Source: Dehalococcoidales bacterium (GTDB taxonomy: Bacteria; Chloroflexota; Dehalococcoidia; Dehalococcoidales; UBA3254). From it: a DNA stretch of 13,345 nucleotides. The stretch spans positions 1 to 13,345 of the forward strand of contig JAFGOB010000075.1 of the NCBI GenBank assembly GCA_016926695.1, in the 5' to 3' direction. Below are positions 1 to 5,752 of this stretch, piece after piece. A program made the translations under genes and the position numbers. Position 1 is the first letter of the stretch; each line of letters begins with the position of its first letter. The notes below the pieces were generated by a model, which saw only the letters and a list, made by a program, of their open reading frames with translations, ran no database searches and was not told where the DNA came from.

Positions 1-83
1 AGTGGTGGAATGGCAGACACGGCAGTCTCAAAAACTGCTGAGGGGCAACTCTCGTGTCGGTTCGAATCCGACCTCCGGCACCA
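1..83 (+). tRNA. tRNA-Leu (anticodon CAA), 5' end cut by window
   Basis: A class II tRNA with a long variable arm. The anticodon stem GCAGT/ACTGC closes the loop CTCAAAA, which gives anticodon CAA (leucine, codon UUG). The T-arm is TCGGTTCGAATCCGA. The acceptor 3' strand CTCCGGC (73-79) is followed by discriminator A and an encoded CCA at 81-83. The window opens at the sixth tRNA base, so five bases of the 5' acceptor strand are missing. The integrase gene that follows points toward this tRNA. That is the usual arrangement when a tyrosine-integrase element has recombined into the 3' end of a tRNA gene and restored it. Confidence 0.95.
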
Positions 84-107
84 TATCACGATGAATCGCC
101 ATTTTTG

Positions 108-164
108 AAGCTAAATCCAGTGGTTATTCAGGTACAAAACCAAAAAAAGCTAATAAAAAGCTAA
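108..164. repeat. Three AAGCTAA direct repeats near the putative att end
   Basis: AAGCTAA occurs three times in the same orientation, at 108-114, 147-153 and 158-164, the last two 11 bp apart. They lie between the tRNA-Leu 3' end and the integrase stop codon; the last copy overlaps that stop. Short direct repeats a few tens of bases from the crossover site are typical arm-type sites for the integrase N-terminal domain. The repeats are seen directly; the role is inferred. The region is AT-rich, so chance is possible. Confidence 0.4.
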
Positions 165-1321
165 TCAACTCTATTAATGACCCTATTTTCAGGCGTGATT
201 TTCGGCCTGATAATGTTATCGAACTTCTCCGCCGCGGCTTCCTGTAGACCGGGTAAGACCGTTGAATAGATATCCAACGTCATGCTAATACTGCTATGCC
301 CTAATCTCTCTTGAACGATCTTAGGGTGAACTCCGGCCTTGAGCATAATAGTAGCATGAGAATGCCTGGCGTCATGGAGTCGAACAGGCTTAACTCCAGC
401 CTTCTTAATAACATCGTTCCATGCGCGAGTGACCGTATTCGGCCTGATTGGTGAACCGTCGCTACGCTGGAAAATCAACTCACTATCATCGAAGGATAAA
501 TCAAGTTCCCGATACTTCCGTTCCCGTTTCTCCCGGTAGTCTTTAAGTACGAGGATGACCGAGGGCGAAAGAGCGATGGTTCTCCGGCTTCTCTCTGTCT
601 TTGGTTCAGTAAAAATGTATCGACCATTCTTCAATCGATGCATACCCCTTGATACGTAAAGCTGGCAATAGAGGAAGTCGATATCTGACCATCTAAGTGC
701 CAGCAACTCTGATCGGCGCATACCGGTATAGATAGCCAGGAAGTAAAATTCATAGTATGGGCTATCCTGGGCAACTTCGAGGAATCGGTTAATATCATCC
801 TCATCCCAAACCTGCATATCCAGCCGGGGGATCCTGGGCGGGTCCACGCCGTCAGCCGGGTTACGATACAGCAAGCCTCTCTTGATAGCCGTTTCCATGG
901 CCTTATGAATGACTGAATGCATTTGATTGATCGAGCGAGGGGCGAGTCCCTCCCTGCTTTTTACGGCATAAAGGTTCTGGATATGCTCAGGCCGGAGCCT
1001 TGTTACAGTCAGCCTTCCCAAGGTAGGTATAACATGCTTCATAATGATACCTTGGTACCGCTCAAACGTACGAGGGGCTACATTGGCCTCATAGCCCTCA
1101 ATCCAGCTTTTCAAATATTCCGCGACTGTGGTTTTGCCGGGTTTGACGAAAGTCCCGGTATCAAGTTGCCGGAGTAGTTCTGTCAGGCGTTGTTCAGCCT
1201 CTTTTTTATCACCCTTGACGCTGATCCATTGCTGGACAGGCTTACCGGTAGTTGGATCCTTCCCCATATTTAAGACGATAGTATAGCTATTCTTGTACCT
1301 CTTTACAATGTGACCTCTCAT
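161..1321 (-). CDS. int: Tyrosine site-specific integrase
   Basis: Catalyses site-specific strand exchange that integrates and, with an excisionase, excises the element. I start it at the ATG at 1321 (386 aa) because AAGGAG lies a few bases upstream and the protein then begins with a typical arm-binding domain (MRGHIVKRYKNSYTIVLNMG). A longer reading from 1426 would lack a site and overlap the upstream gene by over 100 bp. Order: arm-binding domain (about 1-55), SAM-like core-binding domain (about 65-150), catalytic domain (about 175-360). Visible catalytic motifs are TGMRRSELLALRW (Arg), HDARHSH (His-x-x-Arg), GHSS (His) and DIYS (nucleophilic Tyr), so it looks intact. Its ATG overlaps the TGA of the upstream zinc-finger gene (TGATG), so the two are probably co-translated. 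It ends in TAG, 78 bp from the tRNA-Leu it presumably uses as attachment site. Confidence 0.95.
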   Translation of the reverse strand: MRGHIVKRYKNSYTIVLNMGKDPTTGKPVQQWISVKGDKKEAEQRLTELLRQLDTGTFVKPGKTTVAEYLKSWIEGYEANVAPRTFERYQGIIMKHVIPTLGRLTVTRLRPEHIQNLYAVKSREGLAPRSINQMHSVIHKAMETAIKRGLLYRNPADGVDPPRIPRLDMQVWDEDDINRFLEVAQDSPYYEFYFLAIYTGMRRSELLALRWSDIDFLYCQLYVSRGMHRLKNGRYIFTEPKTERSRRTIALSPSVILVLKDYREKRERKYRELDLSFDDSELIFQRSDGSPIRPNTVTRAWNDVIKKAGVKPVRLHDARHSHATIMLKAGVHPKIVQERLGHSSISMTLDIYSTVLPGLQEAAAEKFDNIIRPKITPENRVINRVD

Positions 1322-2487
1322 CAAGCACTCCTTCTGCGAGGATTGTCTCGCATGTATTGACTTACACCACATGATTTGGAGCAATATTGCTGATTTTTCC
1401 GTGATGGGCTGAAGAATTTCCGGCAATTTTCATTTGCGCATTCTCTTAATTTACCATTGTCAATGATGTGCTGAAAGAATTGTAACCACATGGTACCTAG
1501 CAGGCCGTCAGCTAAATAGGCAGGCAGCCAAACTCCCATCAGGGAGTTTGTACTTAGTTTATTTGTAAGGCCGGTACTTAACCCAGTTCTTCTAAATGCA
1601 TCATTGATGCTTCCGACAACCAAAGCTATAGCTGCATGCTCTACACCTTTATTTGATCCCAAAGAAGGGGAATAATTACGAATATCGGTAACGATGTTAT
1701 TACGCTTATTGTGTAACCAGTTCGCATCTTCCTCAGTACGGACAAATTTATTAGGTTCCTCGACTAAGAAATAATGATATTCATGATATTTTTCCTGTAA
1801 TTCAAATAGTTCTGTTAGATGTTCCCTTAATTTCTGGTGGGAATCAGCATCCCCGAGCAACTTATATGCCTTTACGGCTGAAGCCATTCTGTTGGATTCC
1901 CATAAGATATGGTTGATTGTAAGAGGGCAATTAGGGGGATCATGAAAAGGAGGCAGGTTCACTTTCAAAAAAGGGATTAAGGGTGGATTAAACCAGGGGG
2001 GGCCGTATTTATTTACGAAATTGATTACGCGTTTAATGACTTGAGTAGAGCTGCGACCTTGATACACCAATTGACTTAAATAACAATACTCTAGATAGAT
2101 GTTTGGATTTTCTGACATCGGATCGTAGTATGATGAATCAACTGCATGCCCTAAAGGAGTAATACGGTATTCAGGGTCATTCTTTTTGGGCCACTTGACA
2201 CCTATTGGCACAAGTAAGCGTTTGTAATCATCGCCGAAATAATTACGTATAAAGGGATAAAAGCCTAGATAATCCGCGTATGGATCTGTTGTATCTTCAA
2301 GATAACCTTCTTTGTAGTCCTTAAATCCGGGACCATAAATACGCATCCCTTCTTCCATATCTAGCAAAACTGGTTCATAATCAGGATTTTTTACTCCATG
2401 TTCCTCCCACCATTCTTCGGGAGTTTCCTTTAATCCCCATTCCCATCGTTTTGATACTTCTCCTGAAACATACATATCCTGCCACAT
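1321..2487 (-). CDS. Unrecognised cargo protein with C-terminal Cys4-type zinc finger
   Basis: 388 aa, cytoplasmic, no signal peptide or clear membrane segment. The N-terminal half is unusually rich in Trp, Tyr and Pro (for example MWQDMYVSGEVSKRWEWG and KYGPPWFNPPLIPFLKVNLPP) and I recognise no domain there. The C-terminus (about 345-385) has CANENCRKFF then QQYCSKSCG followed by a basic tail, a pattern like CGNR-type zinc fingers (C-x4-C-x(n)-YC-x3-C). That suggests nucleic-acid binding, but no enzymatic function can be read from it. It is the first gene of the minus-strand operon and its stop overlaps the integrase start. Its promoter shares a control region with the divergent repressor. 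Position next to int in a small satellite-like element is where accessory or defence cargo is often found; that is inference only. Confidence 0.75.
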   Translation of the reverse strand: MWQDMYVSGEVSKRWEWGLKETPEEWWEEHGVKNPDYEPVLLDMEEGMRIYGPGFKDYKEGYLEDTTDPYADYLGFYPFIRNYFGDDYKRLLVPIGVKWPKKNDPEYRITPLGHAVDSSYYDPMSENPNIYLEYCYLSQLVYQGRSSTQVIKRVINFVNKYGPPWFNPPLIPFLKVNLPPFHDPPNCPLTINHILWESNRMASAVKAYKLLGDADSHQKLREHLTELFELQEKYHEYHYFLVEEPNKFVRTEEDANWLHNKRNNIVTDIRNYSPSLGSNKGVEHAAIALVVGSINDAFRRTGLSTGLTNKLSTNSLMGVWLPAYLADGLLGTMWLQFFQHIIDNGKLRECANENCRKFFSPSRKNQQYCSKSCGVSQYMRDNPRRRSA

Positions 2488-2500
2488 AATTTGCCTCCAA

Positions 2501-2597
2501 ATTAACCGAATATGTTAACCTTATGGATTATCAAATTGGTTAATCTATTATCAATCATGTGGTATGATTAACCAATGATAGATTTCATTCGGTTAAT
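2501..2597. promoter_or_regulatory. Operator array in divergent control region
   Basis: Four related half-sites lie between the divergent operons: ATTAACCGAAT (2501-2511), ATTGGTTAAT (2535-2544), ATTAACCAAT (2567-2576) and ATTCGGTTAAT (2587-2597). The outer pair are exact inverted copies of one another, as are the inner pair, so the array is symmetric around about 2550. A fifth partial copy, GTTAACC, sits at 2514-2520. This is the layout expected for a lysogeny-type repressor that silences both directions; the obvious candidate is the Cro/C1-type protein encoded just downstream at 2647. Confidence 0.75.
2527..2554 (-). promoter_or_regulatory. Predicted promoter for the cargo-integrase operon
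   Basis: On the minus strand TTGATA (2554-2549) is followed after 16 bp by GATAAT (2532-2527), a plausible sigma-70 pair about 40 bp upstream of the ATG at 2487. The operator half-site 2535-2544 falls inside the spacer, so a bound repressor would block polymerase. Confidence 0.5.
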
Positions 2598-2646
2598 ACC
2601 ATTATTATCATAAATGAAAAGGCAATTAGTGTCAAGAGGGGGTATT

Positions 2647-2850
2647 TTGTTTACTAATAGGGTTAGAGAAATCAGGCTGGAGAAAGGAATGAGTCAGAGC
2701 TACCTCGCTCGTATGGTGGGTGTGGCCGAACCGAATCTATCCCAAATTGAACGCGGGCAACGTGCCCCATGGCCAAAACTGAAACGTGAAATTGCACAAG
2801 TCTTGAAGATTTCTCAAGAAGAAATTTTTCCAGAGGTGCCAAATGAGTGA
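2647..2850 (+). CDS. Cro/C1 (XRE) family HTH repressor
   Basis: A small DNA-binding regulator, almost entirely one HTH domain: RVREIRLEKGMSQSYLARMV then GVAEPNLSQIERGQRAP, the classic five-helix XRE fold. I choose TTG at 2647 (67 aa) because AGAGGGGG lies just upstream and the protein then begins FTNRVREIRLEKG, as the family usually does. The ATG at 2614 would add 11 unusual residues and lacks a ribosome-binding site. It is the first gene of the plus-strand operon, and its last 8 bp overlap the next gene (2843). It probably binds the ATTAACC/GGTTAAT sites upstream and controls both itself and the integrase operon. Confidence 0.85.
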   Translation: MFTNRVREIRLEKGMSQSYLARMVGVAEPNLSQIERGQRAPWPKLKREIAQVLKISQEEIFPEVPNE

Positions 2851-3046
2851 AAAAATGACCATGAGCATCCCAGAATTTGCCAAAGCGGCGGGTATAGGTC
2901 GCTCATTAGCTTACGATTTAGCGCGCCGGGATGCCTTGCCAGTGAAAACAATTCATTTGGGTGGTCGCCTGGTCGTTTCGCGCCTAGCTTGGGAAAAACT
3001 CCTGAACGAGCAAAGGGTCGAACATAAGCCTGGAGCTACTGATTGA
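2843..3046 (+). CDS. Excisionase-like HTH protein
   Basis: 67 aa. It matches the MerR-like winged-helix fold of excisionase/helix_turn_helix_17 proteins: MSIPEFAKAAGIGRSLAYDL, then a short wing (LGGRLVVSRLAWEKLL). Such proteins bend DNA at attachment sites and steer the integrase toward excision, and some also act as regulators. Its ATG overlaps the repressor stop and its TGA overlaps the TTG of the next gene, so the three are translationally coupled. Its place in a mobile element with a tyrosine integrase supports an Xis role; a purely regulatory role is possible. Confidence 0.75.
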   Translation: MSEKMTMSIPEFAKAAGIGRSLAYDLARRDALPVKTIHLGGRLVVSRLAWEKLLNEQRVEHKPGATD

Positions 3047-3276
3047 TTACAAATGTGAATGAATATTACCAGCTACCATTATCATTTCACCGGCCAACGT
3101 GTGACGAGTGCGGTTGGGTGTTTGACGATCTGGTAGTTTTGTACCAGTTATATTGCGGTAGCATCTATGTTCTTTGCCCTGAGTGTGCTCGGAAAATCGG
3201 TTGGTATTTATTCACGGATGGGAATCTTGGCATGGCAAACGTAAAGGGGGATTCAAATGACCATGACCACCATTAA
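3043..3276 (+). CDS. Small zinc-ribbon-like protein
   Basis: 77 aa with two knuckles, CDEC (about residues 20-23) and CPEC (about 46-49), the spacing of a treble-clef or zinc-ribbon fold. A third lone Cys lies between them. The start is TTG at 3043 overlapping the upstream stop, or possibly GTG at 3055. The end overlaps the primase gene by 20 bp. No family recognised. Its location just before the replication gene suggests a role in replication or regulation of the element, but the sequence gives no direct sign of it. Confidence 0.6.
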   Translation: MITNVNEYYQLPLSFHRPTCDECGWVFDDLVVLYQLYCGSIYVLCPECARKIGWYLFTDGNLGMANVKGDSNDHDHH

Positions 3277-4990
3277 ACTCTCACCGTTGAAGCTACTAAC
3301 CTTGGGTTATCCGGTAATTCCATCCGGCGGCGGGGATTCAGGTAAAGCACCATTGGTAGGCTGGGATAAATACCAGAGTGAAATGCCTACGGAAGATGAT
3401 CTCGAACGTTGGGAACGTGAGTTTCATCCGAATCTATGGGGAATTGTGACCGGAGAAATATCGGGCGTGGTTGTTGTGGACGTTGACGATCCCGCTCTAT
3501 GTGAATTGTTTAAGGGAGTAGGCTATCCACACATAAAGACACCACGTGGCGGTTTCCACTACTGGTTTCAGTATCCGGGGCATTTCGTGAAAACGTGTGC
3601 GGGGATTCTCCCTCATATCGACATTCGCGGCGATGGCGGCTTTGTAAATGTCACAGGTAGTCGTAAAGACGGCGAGTATCAGACACTGATAACGCCTATC
3701 CTTACCGCGCTTATCCGATGGGAGCGTATGCCGGTCCCGATTCTCAATGCGATGAAAAACGGGAATGAGCATAAACCGGCTGGACCCGCACAACCGGGAA
3801 CAAAAATTTACGAACACGAGGGACGAAACGCAGCACTTACCAAGGAAGCCGGTAGACTCGCTGGTATCTACCACGATGAAAACATAGTCCGGGAAATGGT
3901 ACAGGCATACAATCAAGTTGTATGCGTTCCACCAATAGAGGATGAAGAGTTAGAGGAAACGGTTTTTACGAGCGTAAGGAAGTGGGTAAATACTGGTAAT
4001 AATAATTCTTTTATTAATATTACCTCTAAAGAACGCGATGAGGCTAAAAAGGAACAACCCCCGGAACAACTCGGAACAACTAGTGAAAAACAATGGGGTA
4101 AATTCTCTGAGAAATTTGACCAAATTATGCGTAATGCGGGTGGAGGATGGCAGAGCAAACGGGATATAGCGGAACAACTTGGAACAACCTCGAAAGACAG
4201 AGGTTTTCGCAGTTTATTACAGCGCCGGCGTGAAGACGACAGGATACGAGTACATAATAGCAGACCTGATCTTATTCAGTGGATTAATCGAGAGTATCAA
4301 GTAACTGAACTTACCAGCGATGATAAGCAAACATTCCTTGACGTCCTTTTACCGCTTCGTATAAATGACCTTGTGAAAATTCCGCCTGGCTCGGTTATTG
4401 CCATAGCCGGTTACACATCTTCCGGTAAGACTTCCCTATTAATGGAAGCAGCGGAACTCAATGTATTTTCTCAGTCAATGCCCGTTTACTACTGGTACAA
4501 CGAAATGTCCGAAGATCGTATGAAAAATAGGTGCAGCGATTTTCCGATGCTGTATAAGGCGTTTGGCGAGGGAAAGTTCGTACCAGCCCGGCAAGGTGAT
4601 TTTGAATTTGAAGATGTGATTGTTCCCGATGCCATCAACATTATCGATTACATAGACCGTGACGATAATTTATACCTGATAGGTCAGGATATAAAACGAT
4701 TACAAGCCAGGTTATCCACCGGAATTGTCATATTCGGACTCCAAAAGCCGAAAAACCGTGATTTTGGATACGGCGGAATATCCAGCGCAAAGCTAAGTAA
4801 CTTATATATTTCATTGGACGTTAAAACCCAATACGAAAAATCGATGGTCGGCGAAGCTCGAATTGTCAAAGCCAAAGATTGGGTAGACGGTAATCCTAAT
4901 GGAATGAAATGCTCCTATCATACCGGAGGCCGATATGGGCGTTTGTTCATAGATAGCGAATGGATAAGGGATAACAGACTTGAGGCGTAA
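3257..4990 (+). CDS. Primase-polymerase / RecA-fold ATPase replication protein
   Basis: 577 aa; the replication protein of the element. The N-terminal about 200 residues match the bifunctional primase/polymerase (Prim-Pol) family: a start around GYPVIPSGGGDSGKAPLVGW, a catalytic acid pair in VVVVDVDDP (about residues 75-77), GGFHYWF as the motif with the conserved His, and HIDIRGDGGFVNVTGS. A winged-helix-like linker (about 285-345) contains IAEQLGTTSKDRGFRSLLQRR. The C-terminal part is a RecA/DnaB-type ATPase with Walker A GYTSSGKTS at 385-393 and YYWYNEMSEDRM just after. This two-part design is typical of plasmid and phage-satellite replication proteins that prime and unwind their own origin. 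AAGGGGG sits 6-7 bases upstream of the ATG. The next gene starts 2 bp after the stop. Confidence 0.85.
   Translation: MTMTTIKLSPLKLLTLGYPVIPSGGGDSGKAPLVGWDKYQSEMPTEDDLERWEREFHPNLWGIVTGEISGVVVVDVDDPALCELFKGVGYPHIKTPRGGFHYWFQYPGHFVKTCAGILPHIDIRGDGGFVNVTGSRKDGEYQTLITPILTALIRWERMPVPILNAMKNGNEHKPAGPAQPGTKIYEHEGRNAALTKEAGRLAGIYHDENIVREMVQAYNQVVCVPPIEDEELEETVFTSVRKWVNTGNNNSFINITSKERDEAKKEQPPEQLGTTSEKQWGKFSEKFDQIMRNAGGGWQSKRDIAEQLGTTSKDRGFRSLLQRRREDDRIRVHNSRPDLIQWINREYQVTELTSDDKQTFLDVLLPLRINDLVKIPPGSVIAIAGYTSSGKTSLLMEAAELNVFSQSMPVYYWYNEMSEDRMKNRCSDFPMLYKAFGEGKFVPARQGDFEFEDVIVPDAINIIDYIDRDDNLYLIGQDIKRLQARLSTGIVIFGLQKPKNRDFGYGGISSAKLSNLYISLDVKTQYEKSMVGEARIVKAKDWVDGNPNGMKCSYHTGGRYGRLFIDSEWIRDNRLEA
4051..4188 (+). 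repeat. Five GGAACAAC repeats inside the replication gene
   Basis: The octamer GGAACAAC occurs at 4051, 4063, 4073, 4171 and 4181, in one orientation and mostly 10 bp apart, about one helical turn. They lie in the linker coding region and produce the peptide EQLGTTS twice. Phased short direct repeats within or near a rep gene can be iterons that the Rep protein binds. They could instead come from a small duplication of coding sequence. The repeats are seen; the origin role is inferred. Confidence 0.45.
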
Positions 4991-4992
4991 CC

Positions 4993-5481
4993 ATGAATGG
5001 ATTTGAAATGGAATCGGAAATGGACAAAATAGAAAGCGGCGAGTATTTCTGGTGCAAAGGGCATATAGGAGCGGTCCCGATAAACGAAATCAGCCCGGAT
5101 CGCCGGTATTGTCTGGACTGCTACAACGTATTAAAAGCGGAAGCCTCACAATCTGGTTCATGGCGAAAAGCGTCATGGATACCGAAAGATAATACCGGGA
5201 AACTCTCAGGAAGCCATCATACAGCCATGGAGAACAATAAGAAGCCTGTAACAACCCTATGGATGGTAAAAGATACTACCCTGCCGGATGTTACAGTACC
5301 AGAGGCCGATTTTATAAAGCCACAGGAGTATGAATGGACACCAGACGCCGTAATATCCAGGTGCCGGGAGTTGGCAAGTCAAGGGATATCCACCCGGTCG
5401 ATATCCGCCCAACTTGAAAAAGAGGGTGTCCGAATATCCCATATGACGGTAGCACGGAAACTACAAAGCTCAATAGATTAA
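4993..5481 (+). CDS. Zn-binding / HTH protein at end of replication operon
   Basis: 162 aa. The N-terminus has WCKGH (about residues 19-23) and YCLDCYNVLK (about 37-46), a plausible short zinc-binding unit. After a variable middle, the C-terminus (about 115-160) reads VISRCRELASQGISTRSISA then GVRISHMTVARKL, a resolvase-like helix-turn-helix. It starts 2 bp after the replication gene stop, so is in the same operon, and is followed by a terminator at 5552-5568. A DNA-binding accessory role (replication, partition or regulation) is likely; the specific function is not recognisable. Confidence 0.65.
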   Translation: MNGFEMESEMDKIESGEYFWCKGHIGAVPINEISPDRRYCLDCYNVLKAEASQSGSWRKASWIPKDNTGKLSGSHHTAMENNKKPVTTLWMVKDTTLPDVTVPEADFIKPQEYEWTPDAVISRCRELASQGISTRSISAQLEKEGVRISHMTVARKLQSSID

Positions 5482-5522
5482 AACCGAACCAGATAATTAA
5501 TTAATGACAACCACCTCCCCAC

Positions 5523-5568
5523 CTAAACCCCATGTAAGCCCCAAAAAAGGCGGAGGCCGCTTGCCTCC
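5523..5568 (+). terminator. Terminator hairpin within direct repeat copy A
   Basis: GGAGGC (5552-5557) and GCCTCC (5563-5568) form a 6-bp GC stem with loop CGCTT, followed by TTTT and preceded by six A's, so it could work on both strands. It closes the plus-strand operon 42 bp after the last stop. The whole 46-bp segment recurs at 7953-7998 with one difference (5542 C against T). Confidence 0.8.
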
Positions 5569-5703
5569 TTTTCAACTTTTTCGCTTTGTCTACGCTCAGA
5601 TCTCGACTAGTGAAAGAAAAATATAGGTGATATGGTATTGTACCGCTGGTCTGGGAATACGTCAACCTGCCAGAAGACCCGAGAGAGGAATAGGTGCATT
5701 TAC

Positions 5704-5746
5704 AAACCGGAAATAGGAGCCGCGTGCTGACTCCAGTTTCCGGTTT
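5704..5746 (-). terminator. Strong hairpin just after the lipoprotein stop
   Basis: AAACCGGAAA (5704-5713) is a perfect inverted copy of TTTCCGGTTT (5737-5746). An inner GGAG/CTCC pair (5716-5719 and 5731-5734) extends the fold around an 11-base loop. It begins 7 bp beyond the TAG of the minus-strand lipoprotein gene. There is no long U-run on the minus strand, only TTTG, so it may act as a weak terminator or as an mRNA 3'-end stabiliser. The remaining bases from 5569 to 5752 contain no gene I can support. Confidence 0.6.
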
Positions 5747-5752
5747 ATGGCG

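Noticed and set aside
1322..1426. N-terminal extension of the integrase to 1426
   Set aside because: It lies inside the upstream zinc-finger gene and has no RBS, while the ATG at 1321 has AAGGAG and a normal family start.
2614..2646. ATG at 2614 as start of the repressor
   Set aside because: No RBS, and it adds residues not seen in XRE proteins; TTG at 2647 has a strong purine-rich site.
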